A stretch of DNA of 32,788 bases from an uncultured Candidatus Peregrinibacteria bacterium. GTDB taxonomy: Bacteria; Patescibacteriota; Gracilibacteria; UBA1369; LOWO2-01-FULL-3. The first letter of the stretch is position 1; each line of letters opens with the position of its first letter. The notes under the pieces were generated by a model. It searched no databases. It was not told where the DNA came from and was given only the letters and a program-made list of their open reading frames with translations. The stretch lies in NCBI GenBank assembly GCA_903847465.1, contig CAINDQ010000096.1, forward strand, positions 1 to 32,788, in the 5' to 3' direction. The position numbers and the translations under genes were made by a program. This document shows, one piece after another, positions 18,392-28,000 of the stretch.

Positions 18392-19588
18392 ATGGATTTC
18401 AAAGCTTCTCAAAAATTAGAAAATTTGGCCCCATACGCCTTCAAAGAAATCAATGACCGTGTCACCGCCTTGAAAGAAAAAGGCATCACTCCAATCGATT
18501 TCGGAGTTGGTGATCCTTCTGATCCCACTCCTAATTTTGTGATAGAAGCCCTAAACAAAGGCGCTATCAAACATGCCAAAAGCGGCTATCCCAGCTATAT
18601 CGGCCTAAAAGAATTCCGCGAAGCCGCCGCCCAATATATGCAAAGAAGATTCAATGTTTCCCTAAATCCAGAAACCGAAATCACCTCAAACATCGGCTCC
18701 AAAGAAGCCATCTTCAATTTCCCACAAGCTTTCCTAGAGCAAGACGACTACGTCATAATCCCCTCTCCGGGGTATCCACCAATGAAAACCGGCACCACTT
18801 TTGCTGGAGGAAAATGTTACTTCACACCTCTTCTTGAAAAAAATAATTTCCTGATCGATTTCGAAAGCATCCCAAAAGAAATAGCAGAGAAAGCCAAAAT
18901 CATCTGGTTGAATTATCCAAATTCTCCAACAGGAGCAGTCGCCACCAAAGAATATTACAAAAAATTAATCGATTGGGCCCACACCCACAACATCATCATC
19001 GCCGCAGACGAAGGCTGTTATATCGACATCTACTTCGACGAAAAACCGCTCTCCATTCTCGAAGTAGCCAAAGAAGGCATCGTCGCCTTTTATTCTCTCA
19101 GCAAAAGAAACAACATGACTGGATATCGAGTTGGATTCGTTTGTGGAGATGAAAAATTAATCAGCATTTTCAAAAGACTGAAAACAAATATCGATTCCGG
19201 CACTCCAAATTTCATCCAAGAAGCCGCCATCGCCGCCCTCGACAACGACACTCACTGCCAAGAAATGTGCGCATCCTACAGCCAAAAAGCAGACATTCTC
19301 CTTGAAGCTCTAAAACAAATCGGCCTCGAAACTCACAAACCAAAAGCCACCTTCTACCTCTGGCAAAAAGTCCCAACAGGGATGTCAGATATCGAATTTG
19401 CCAAAAGACTTCTCTCTCCAGAAATCGGAATCGTTGTTACTCCTGGCAGTCTCATCTCCGATAAATGTGATGACGGAATCAACCCTGGCGAAAATTATGT
19501 AAGATTTGCATTGGTACCATCCATAGAAGAAGTCAAGTTGGCTTCCCAGCTGCTAATTGACAACCAAAAAAAGATAGAGCTACAATAA
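18392..19588 (+). CDS. dapL: class I aminotransferase, LL-diaminopimelate aminotransferase-like
   Basis: FGVGDPSDPTPNFVIEAL, LNYPNSPTGA, SLSKRNNMTGYRVGF PLP motif; last gene of the DAP operon. Substrate inferred from context. Confidence 0.78.
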   Translation: MDFKASQKLENLAPYAFKEINDRVTALKEKGITPIDFGVGDPSDPTPNFVIEALNKGAIKHAKSGYPSYIGLKEFREAAAQYMQRRFNVSLNPETEITSNIGSKEAIFNFPQAFLEQDDYVIIPSPGYPPMKTGTTFAGGKCYFTPLLEKNNFLIDFESIPKEIAEKAKIIWLNYPNSPTGAVATKEYYKKLIDWAHTHNIIIAADEGCYIDIYFDEKPLSILEVAKEGIVAFYSLSKRNNMTGYRVGFVCGDEKLISIFKRLKTNIDSGTPNFIQEAAIAALDNDTHCQEMCASYSQKADILLEALKQIGLETHKPKATFYLWQKVPTGMSDIEFAKRLLSPEIGIVVTPGSLISDKCDDGINPGENYVRFALVPSIEEVKLASQLLIDNQKKIELQ

Positions 19589-19615
19589 CCCCCTAACCTT
19601 TTAACAACTCTACAT

Positions 19616-20053
19616 ATGGCATTTAAAGTACCAAGAGACTTTAAAGAAGAGCATGGGCCAGAAGTCGCAGCCACAGCGACAACAGAAACAACTGAAAGTC
19701 CTGTAGTTGAAAGTAACGCTGTCACAAGAACAATCGGCAAAGTGTCTACCAAAACATGGATAGCAATAGCAGTAGCAGCAGCAGGAGCTTTAGGAGTATA
19801 TGCTTGGAACAATAAAGCACCAACAGGATTTGGAACCCTTAGAAAAGCACAAGCTTGCGCATTAGATCCAAGTCTTTTCAAGGATCTAGAAGCAGAATGT
19901 AAGGACGAACCAGCCTTTGTGAATAAAGTTTTGGCAGCACCAGCATGCAAACTCCCGTCCGGAGATACTGAATTAACCTACGATGGAAAACCTAGTACAG
20001 TGGCTCAACAAGCTGCCATCGGAGTGGCAAGAGCATGCGACGGAGAGAAATAA
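19616..20053 (+). CDS. hypothetical single-TM protein with small Cys-containing C-terminal region
   Basis: 145 aa; TM TWIAIAVAAAGALGVYAW; four downstream Cys. Confidence 0.65.
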   Translation: MAFKVPRDFKEEHGPEVAATATTETTESPVVESNAVTRTIGKVSTKTWIAIAVAAAGALGVYAWNNKAPTGFGTLRKAQACALDPSLFKDLEAECKDEPAFVNKVLAAPACKLPSGDTELTYDGKPSTVAQQAAIGVARACDGEK

Positions 20054-20057
20054 TTCA

Positions 20058-21713
20058 CTACTGCACGCCATCTAGATAACAATTCTCACAATAAATTACT
20101 TCCAATCTTTTTGGAGAATAACTGGTTTTTATATTTTCCCCACACTTTGCACATTTCCTATCCCATAGGAAACCGGGATTTCGCAAACCAATCCTTTCCG
20201 CATATCTACAATCCGGACATTTTCTAGGCACAGAAATATTCATCTTCTTATAAAACTTGAGCTCGTTCGGTTGAATTTTGTAATTTTTTCCACATTCGCC
20301 ACAGGCCAAAGTCTCCATACAAAATTTCTCTTCAATCGTATTTGTATCATCTGGAATTTCGCATGTGGCAGGCATATATTCCTTGTTCTCTTTTTGTTTC
20401 CAACGGAATCCTTTTGAAATAGCTTCTTGTTCCGTCATCGGAAAATGATCCTTTGCCGCAGTTTCATTGTAAGCAAATTGTGAATTTTCTTTTGGAAAAA
20501 ATTTCCCCCATTCTGTACTCAGCCCGCCGGAGGAGGGCACCTTTTTCATATGAGCAACTATCTTTGCCCGAAGAACTTTATATTCCTCCTCTGAATATTT
20601 CTTATTAAAAATACTGAAATTCGCATTTTTTAATCCCACGCATCCGAACAAATCTCTCGAATTAAAACAAAGATCATTATAGAAACTATCATGACTGTGC
20701 GACACAAAAGTATTGAACGCACAATTGTTCAATCGCTCTACTCCAAGCCCTTCGTAGACCCATTCGCTATACCCCATTCCATACACATCACAACAATCAT
20801 GACTATTAAAAATCCAAGTACAATAAGAACAATCCTGCACTTCATATGAATCGAAACACTGATGGCAATTCTTTCCATTGATCAAATAATCTCCCGTACA
20901 ATTTTCCGTATTGAAATTTCGACTCGCACGATGCGGCAAATCTTTTGTCCATTGCAAAAAGTAATCTCGCGCATTCACAAATTTGCTATACTTGTTAAAT
21001 TCCAAAACAGCCTTCTTTGCCTCATATTCCTCTTTCGTACTTTGTTTGTTCATAATCCAGTATTGCTTATTCCTGAGCCCAAAACAGCCAATACAATCAT
21101 GGCAACCGATACAGTCATAACAGAACATTAAGTCGTTAGAATTCTGACAACTCTGACAACCAATACAGTTATAAAGTTTCGTGCTATCGATACAATCGTA
21201 GCAAAGTTCACAATGTTGCAAATAACTGCCATCATAAGAACTGCGCACCCTATTTGAATGAGTCAGATACATCGAATCCTCGCACTCCTCAATCACCACA
21301 CTTAGATAACAATTCTTACTGTCATAAGCTTGTTGGCAATATTCACTATTCGTTGGATTTACATTAAACAATCCGATTCTTGGCACTCTTTTCTGCAACT
21401 CCGCAAACTGTTCAAAGAACCCACGACTGAAATCAAAATCCATTCCATACTCAAAACCGTCATGTTTATCACTCCACCATTCTTCCGCTGAATAAACAGG
21501 AAAAACCGCATCTTCCGAATAAATCGAAACTATTTGTTTTCCAGATAAACTACTTTTCCTTTTATAAAAAGTCCTTTCGTTACGAAAACAAAGTTTGTTT
21601 TGCAGCCTACAATCAGGACAAATTTCAGGATTTGGCGCATCAAACTTTTTATAATAAGCCTCATCCTCTTTTCTGATTTCAAATTGTTTCTCGCAATTTT
21701 TACAATTAACCAT
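20058..21713 (-). CDS. Cys-rich protein, paralog of 23257..24912 (CPR 'caib/baif'-type annotation)
   Basis: 551 aa, about 39 Cys by hand count; Zn-ribbon-like CKNC..CPDC and CGEC..CPDC pairs, CxxC runs, repeated LRNKxYxxxNKQxSxEEYE motif. Confidence 0.8.
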   Translation of the reverse strand: MVNCKNCEKQFEIRKEDEAYYKKFDAPNPEICPDCRLQNKLCFRNERTFYKRKSSLSGKQIVSIYSEDAVFPVYSAEEWWSDKHDGFEYGMDFDFSRGFFEQFAELQKRVPRIGLFNVNPTNSEYCQQAYDSKNCYLSVVIEECEDSMYLTHSNRVRSSYDGSYLQHCELCYDCIDSTKLYNCIGCQSCQNSNDLMFCYDCIGCHDCIGCFGLRNKQYWIMNKQSTKEEYEAKKAVLEFNKYSKFVNARDYFLQWTKDLPHRASRNFNTENCTGDYLINGKNCHQCFDSYEVQDCSYCTWIFNSHDCCDVYGMGYSEWVYEGLGVERLNNCAFNTFVSHSHDSFYNDLCFNSRDLFGCVGLKNANFSIFNKKYSEEEYKVLRAKIVAHMKKVPSSGGLSTEWGKFFPKENSQFAYNETAAKDHFPMTEQEAISKGFRWKQKENKEYMPATCEIPDDTNTIEEKFCMETLACGECGKNYKIQPNELKFYKKMNISVPRKCPDCRYAERIGLRNPGFLWDRKCAKCGENIKTSYSPKRLEVIYCENCYLDGVQ

Positions 21714-21829
21714 ACCCGTCTATTTTATCCATAACCAAGAAAAAATAAAAGGTGGTCTTTTCCCACGGCTTTTAGTAAAATTGTAGGCAATCGATCTCTA
21801 ATTTTAATTCTCATTAACTCTCAAAAACT

Positions 21830-23254
21830 ATGACCATCCAAGAATTAACCCAAACTCTAAATTCTCATCAACTCGCTTATGTGAATTTGGAGCTGAAAAA
21901 TCCACAGAATGGCGAATATATGTTGTGTGCTTTTCATTTAATTCCAGGCGGAACTCTTAATATTCTCCAAGCAGCATGTGAAGTTTCCGCAGAATCATCT
22001 ACTGGTACAAATTTCTTGGTAAACACCGAAACTCCTTTTTCAAAAGAGATGAACGCTTTAGTTTACCAAGTTGATTTGGAAAAAAGCATCGTTTATATCG
22101 CCTACCCAACTAGACTTTTTGATCGTAATGGAAATATTCAGAATATTCTTACCTACATTGTCGGTAACGTTTTGGGCATGAAAGAAATCAACGCTTTGAA
22201 ATTACTCGATGTTTGGTTTCCACCAGCAATGCTAGAACAATATGACGGCCCTTCTTATACCATCGACGACATGAGAAAATATCTAAATGTTTATGGCAGA
22301 CCTATTTTGGGCACTATCATCAAACCAAAGATGGGACTTACTTCTGCTGAATATGCTGAAGTGTGTTATGACTTCTGGACCGGTGGTGGAGATTTCGTAA
22401 AGAATGATGAACCACAAGCAGATCAGGATTTCTGCCCATACGACAAAATGGTTTTACACGTAAAAGAAGCCATGGATAAATCCGTAAAGGAAACTGGCAA
22501 AAAGAAAGTTCACTCTTTCAATGTCTCCGCAGCAGATTACGAGACGATGATTAAAAGATGTGAAATGATTAAAAATGCCGGATTCGAACCAGGCAGTTAC
22601 GCTTTCCTGATTGACGGAACAACCGCTGGTTGGATGGCCGTCCAAACTCTTCGCCGAAAATATCCAGACGTATTCATCCATTTTCATAGAGCAGGTCACG
22701 GAGCTTTCACCAGAAAAGAAAATCCAATTGGTTTCACCGTATTAATTCTTTCCAAATTCGCCAGACTTGCTGGTGCTTCCGGTATCCACACAGGAACTGC
22801 AGGCGTTGGAAAAATGGCTGGCAGTCCAGAAGATGATATCACCGCAGCTCATGGCATTTTGTATTTCGCCTCTCAAGGACATATCTTTCACCAATCTTGG
22901 GCAACTATTCCTGAAAAAGATGAAAACGCCGAAGGTCTCACCAAAGAATCTGCCGCAAATCATGAAATTTTGCATGACGACAGTTGGAGAGGAATCAAAA
23001 AATGCTGCCCAATTATTTCAGGCGGCTTAAATCCTACCTTGCTAAAACCATTTATAGACGTGATGGGAAACACCGACTTCATCACCACTATGGGAGCTGG
23101 TTGCCATGCTCATCCAAAGGGAACAAAAGCAGGAGCAACAGCCTTAGTTCAATCTTGCGAAGCTTATTTGAAAGGAATGGATATCCACGAATACGCCAAA
23201 GATCACGTTGAACTAGCCGAAGCAATCGAATTCTTCGAGAAAAAGAAGAAGTAG
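21830..23254 (+). CDS. rbcL: ribulose-bisphosphate carboxylase, form II/III-like
   Basis: IIKPKMGL, GGDFVKNDEPQ (carbamylated Lys motif), HFHRAGHGAFTR, HTGTAGVGKMAG (loop 6 Lys), ISGGLNP. Confidence 0.95.
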   Translation: MTIQELTQTLNSHQLAYVNLELKNPQNGEYMLCAFHLIPGGTLNILQAACEVSAESSTGTNFLVNTETPFSKEMNALVYQVDLEKSIVYIAYPTRLFDRNGNIQNILTYIVGNVLGMKEINALKLLDVWFPPAMLEQYDGPSYTIDDMRKYLNVYGRPILGTIIKPKMGLTSAEYAEVCYDFWTGGGDFVKNDEPQADQDFCPYDKMVLHVKEAMDKSVKETGKKKVHSFNVSAADYETMIKRCEMIKNAGFEPGSYAFLIDGTTAGWMAVQTLRRKYPDVFIHFHRAGHGAFTRKENPIGFTVLILSKFARLAGASGIHTGTAGVGKMAGSPEDDITAAHGILYFASQGHIFHQSWATIPEKDENAEGLTKESAANHEILHDDSWRGIKKCCPIISGGLNPTLLKPFIDVMGNTDFITTMGAGCHAHPKGTKAGATALVQSCEAYLKGMDIHEYAKDHVELAEAIEFFEKKKK

Positions 23255-23256
23255 GA

Positions 23257-24912
23257 TTACTTTATAAATTTCAGATATTCCTCTTCAGACAAAATCCTTC
23301 CGTCGTACTCTTTTGGCCAATTTGTCTGAATTTTCTCGCCTGATTTTGCACAAACTGCATCACGAAGTTCACCATTAAAAGGCATCTGCGCAAAATTATC
23401 CTGCAGACGATGAACATAGTAATCATGAGGCAATGGCCCTTTTATTTTCTTAGCAAACTCAATATCACTTTTGGTAACCTGAAAAGATCTCTTATATTTT
23501 TCATCCCAAAAAATCTGCTCGGTTAGCCATTTTTCTTTTTCAGGACTTAAGTCATTATAAGTATCTGGAATCATCTCGATTTCAGCAGTTTTAACATTTT
23601 TTCTTTCCACCGGTCCTCCCTCTCTAAAGCCAAAATCCTCCGGCTTATCAATCGGAAAATGAAATCCGGAAAAACTTTCCTCATAAGGATTCGGAGCAAA
23701 GTAACCAGGGAAAAACTTCCCCCATTCGCCAGCATTCTTCATCTGTAAAACTATTTTTTCACGCAAAATTTCATATTCTTTCTCAGAGTATTGTTTATTG
23801 AAAATACAATATTTTTTATTCACCAAACCACAACAACCAAAACAATAATGGCAATTTTGGAGATAAGCTGAGTATTCCACAAATCTACAGTGGGCAACGC
23901 TAAAAGAGAAAATCGCATAATAAGAAAAAACCGGCAGAGAAGTCATAAAAGTCAGCTCACCACCAACCGTTCCCAGAGAATCTAAAGTTGCCTTAGCGTC
24001 AGGTCCGGAAAAACAATCGTTAGCACAATTTTCATGTTTTGAAAGCAGATAGCAATTCTCACAGTTCTTGCATTGTCTAATAAAATTACCAGAAGAATCT
24101 TCACACTGCTCAATCTGCAAAGCCCTATGCCATGCCGTATCTAACATCATTTTACTAAAAAATTCTTTTGCCTTCTCGTAAGCTTTTCTGGATGTAAAAT
24201 CCCACATCGCCTTCTGTTCCTCAAATTCTTCTTTTGAAAGCTGTTTGTTCCCAAAGCAATAACTCTTATTGCGAAGATTAAAACAAAAAAGACAATTACT
24301 ACAATCACGACAATCATACATAAAGGCGGAATCACTCACCATTTTGCAATTCAATAAAAATAAACTATTAAAACAGTTCGCAGAATTTATCAGATCAAAA
24401 CATAATTCTGAATAATAAGCGGAAACACCATAGTGAGCATTCTTACAATGATCGCATTCATAACAATAGGTACAATCCTCACAATATTGACCTGAATGGC
24501 AAAGGTAACAATTTTTACTGTAATACCAATCATCGGTATATTCGCAATTATGATTATGACTCTCAAAAACATGTGGTATTGGACATTTTTGAAACAATTC
24601 CCAAGCTTGCTCAAAAAAACCTCTAGAAGGATCGAAATCTCTCGATGGCGGATTACTATTTTCGAACCATTCTTTCCTTTTCCAGACAGGATAAACACAA
24701 TCCGGACGGAAAACAGAAATGATCTGCTCGCCAGTTTTGTCACATTTTCTCTTATGCAAATTCCACTGCGGCCAAAAAGCCCCTAACTCTCGGAATCTAT
24801 ATTTCGGCGTAACATTCGGCAAACTATCACCAAACCCAAACTTCTCTCGAAGCTTCATTTCAAGCTCAGAAACCTCAAATTTTTGACCCGAAATACTACA
24901 AATACTTTGCAT
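23257..24912 (-). CDS. Cys-rich protein, paralog of 20058..21713
   Basis: 551 aa; shares SRGFFEQ, NLRNKSYCFGNKQLSKEEFEEQK and CGLVNKKYCIFNKQYSEKEYEILREKI with its paralog. Confidence 0.8.
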   Translation of the reverse strand: MQSICSISGQKFEVSELEMKLREKFGFGDSLPNVTPKYRFRELGAFWPQWNLHKRKCDKTGEQIISVFRPDCVYPVWKRKEWFENSNPPSRDFDPSRGFFEQAWELFQKCPIPHVFESHNHNCEYTDDWYYSKNCYLCHSGQYCEDCTYCYECDHCKNAHYGVSAYYSELCFDLINSANCFNSLFLLNCKMVSDSAFMYDCRDCSNCLFCFNLRNKSYCFGNKQLSKEEFEEQKAMWDFTSRKAYEKAKEFFSKMMLDTAWHRALQIEQCEDSSGNFIRQCKNCENCYLLSKHENCANDCFSGPDAKATLDSLGTVGGELTFMTSLPVFSYYAIFSFSVAHCRFVEYSAYLQNCHYCFGCCGLVNKKYCIFNKQYSEKEYEILREKIVLQMKNAGEWGKFFPGYFAPNPYEESFSGFHFPIDKPEDFGFREGGPVERKNVKTAEIEMIPDTYNDLSPEKEKWLTEQIFWDEKYKRSFQVTKSDIEFAKKIKGPLPHDYYVHRLQDNFAQMPFNGELRDAVCAKSGEKIQTNWPKEYDGRILSEEEYLKFIK

Positions 24913-24958
24913 GCCCTGATTATATGCTTTTTCAGCGCATGGTTAAGCCCTAAACTCC

Positions 24959-24987
24959 TTGACAAACAACCATTTTTAATGCAAAAT
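24959..24987 (+). promoter_or_regulatory. promoter of giant sigma-like gene 1 (duplicated element)
   Basis: TTGACA, 17-nt spacer, CAAAAT; closely matched upstream of gene 2. Confidence 0.65.
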
Positions 24988-25015
24988 ACCACGCTAGTTT
25001 TTAAAAGATGACTTG

Positions 25016-28000
25016 ATGGGAGAATTTGGCCCCGATTCGTATTCTCAATTTGAGGATACTGATCCAACAAACAGGGAGGAAACTTTTGATGCAAAGGATA
25101 TTTCTGCAAATTTCAGGCAGCTTCCATCTGCGCCATCAACGCAAGATTCAGATGAAAATCCAGCCGCAGATCCTGATTTAGATTCAGATTCAAACACGAC
25201 TTTTTGCCAAGACCAGCCTGTTTCGACCACAGATTCCTTCTCCCCTTCAAGCGCTCCAGACGAATCTCCGCAATTCCAAGCCCTAAAATGGATAAACAAA
25301 ATCATTGCCCCTGGCAGCAAAAGATCAAGATTTCTCCTCTTTCTTGCAACTAAATTAGATCATCCATTTACCGCAGAAGAAGTTTGCGCTGGAACCGGCC
25401 TAACACATCGGGAGATCTCTAACATTGCTATTCAATTAGAACAAATATTGGCTAAAAATTACCAACCATTTGTCATCAATCCAATAGCTCCTTATTGTTT
25501 AAAAGTAAATCCTTTTGGGCCTACCGAAACCCCTCCAGATCCAAATCCAGATATTGAATATTCTGACCAAGAAAAAGCATTAGCAGTAGCCTGGACAAAT
25601 ACTCATGCAAAAGAAAAAAAAGAAGGATTCACTAAATCAATAATGCTTCTGTTGGCTCAAAATTTAGGGAAAGCCCTAAGTATTACAGAAATTGCCAAAA
25701 CCATAGGTCAGTCTGAACAAAAAACAGGAATGAAGCTAGGCTCATTATCGCAAAAAGCATATATAAATTCTCCTTATTCCTTAGAAACTTTTAGAAAATC
25801 AGGAAAATGGCGTCTGACCATAAATCAAAATAAAACTGTTGAAGATTTTACAGATATTGAATATTCAGCCAAAGACAAAAAAGAAGCTAACGATTGGTTT
25901 GAAGAAAATCTTACACAACAACACCAGCAAAAAAAACTTGCCCAGATTTTAACAAAAAATATGGGCAAATTCACAAAGCTAAGTGATCTCTGCAAAAAAA
26001 TATCAGATCTAAATCCAATTTACATCTCAAATTTAGCGAGAGTATTGGAATTAAATCTTAAAAGAATGAAGGCCCCATATCGTGTCGAAAAATTATATGC
26101 CCAATATAGAATAATTAGAACAGATTCAAAACCGGAAACAGACGAAGAAACAGCCACAAAAACCCCGGAAGCAATCCCTCAAACTCCAGCGACAGAATGG
26201 ATCACAAAACTTTTTAATCCAACCAGTAAAAGAGCTAAATTATTATTCTTTCTTGCGTCCAGATTAGATACTCCAACCACAGCGGAAGAAATTTGTGCAG
26301 GAACAGGGCTAAGTAAAACTTCAGTTTACAACTGCGCACGAGATATTCAAAAAATACTTGAAGGATACTCACATCCTTTTGTCTTTATAAACCAAGCCCC
26401 TTATTTGCTAAAAGCTAACCCGGAATACGATGAAGAATTCGCCCTAAATCCGGACATAAAATATACCGATGCACAAAAGTTAACAGCCATTGCTTGGTCT
26501 AAAACTCACTGGGAAACAGGATATTCGAAAAAAATAGCAATCTTCTTAGCCCAAAATCTTGGAACGACCGTAACAATTGATCAAGTTGCAAAAGCTGTAA
26601 ACAAAAGTCATAAACAAGTTGGGCTTGTTTTGGGAAACTTAGCTTGCGGAAAATATAAAGATTCCCCTTATGAATTAACTTCTTACAACCGAACTGGAAA
26701 ATGGCGTTTAACCATTAGGGAAAATCAACCTGTCCCAGAATTTTCCGATATACCATACAACGACCTCGATAAAAAAGAAGCTGCTGAATGGAGCACTTCA
26801 AATCTCTCGAGAGCAAGACTGCAAGAACTATCGGCAATTTTCATTGAGCATATGGGTAGTTTTATTACTCCAGACGACGTCGAAAAAGTTATGACAAGTC
26901 TAAAAAGAACATCAATAACCAGCCTTGTCTCAGATTTGGCCTCCACTTTTGAACAAATGAAAGCTCCCTATCAAATCGAAAAACTTCACGGTAAATATCG
27001 ACTGATTAAAACAGTCCCAACTCTCAATGAGACTTCAGAATATAACACTTGGTTTACAGCCCTTACTCATCCGGCAACAATCACCTACGCAATATTAGAA
27101 TTGATTGGTGAAAACAAACCAAGAACAACTTTTCAAATAGCTGACATAGTTACCACTTTAAATGAAAGAACCACCAAAGATGACCCGATAAAAGAAAACA
27201 TCAATGAAAAAAGAGTCACAAAAGCTCTGGAAAGACTCGCCAAAAGCCTACCAGAAAATAGTCCATACCAAGTAACTGGAAGTCAGGAAAAAGGCTATCA
27301 AATCATAAGAACACCTCTCTCTGAAAAACCATCAAATAAAGAAGTTTCCCTTATCCCTGTAGAAGAAGAAGTTGCTCCCCCAAAGTTAGCACCTCGCCCT
27401 CGATATGTTTCCCGCGCAGGTGGCCAAATATACGATGCCTTAAATCGTGAAATAAACCAGCTTCCCCGACTAAGTCATGAAGAAAATGTTAGACTCAGAA
27501 TGCTTGCCGGACCAATCGGCGATGACGTAGAAGAAACCGATTTAACAAATCTGGCAGCCTTTGAAGAATTGGTGATGGGAAATTTTAGACTCATTCGAGT
27601 AATCGCAAATATATTTGTAAAAGGATTTACACGAATGTCTTATGAGGATTTTGTGACTATAGGATATTTGGGACTAAGAAGAGGTTGCCTAAGATTTGAT
27701 CCTGAAAAAGGCAAACTCGTTACCATAGCTTGTCATCATATCAGACAAAAAATGGGTAGAGCAAATAACAGAACAAAAAGTGATGTCGTAATTGAACTCA
27801 AAGCATTAACTGGCATTAATATAATTGACAGAGCCGAAACTCAATTAAAAGAATCCGGACAAGCAGTCACTCGCGAAAATATTGCAGCAATCACAGGAAA
27901 AACTGCTGCTCAAGTTGAACAACTACAATTGTTGGCTTTGCCGGCTTTTAGCTTTGACAACAGTGACCGAAAACGTGAAAATGGCACAAAAGTTCTATCT

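Noticed and set aside
24390-24743. 117-aa minus-strand ORF and the overlapping 24496..24786 plus ORF
   Set aside because: Alternative-frame ORFs within the Cys-rich gene; composition (I/V/R-rich from shifted Cys codons) typical of spurious frames.
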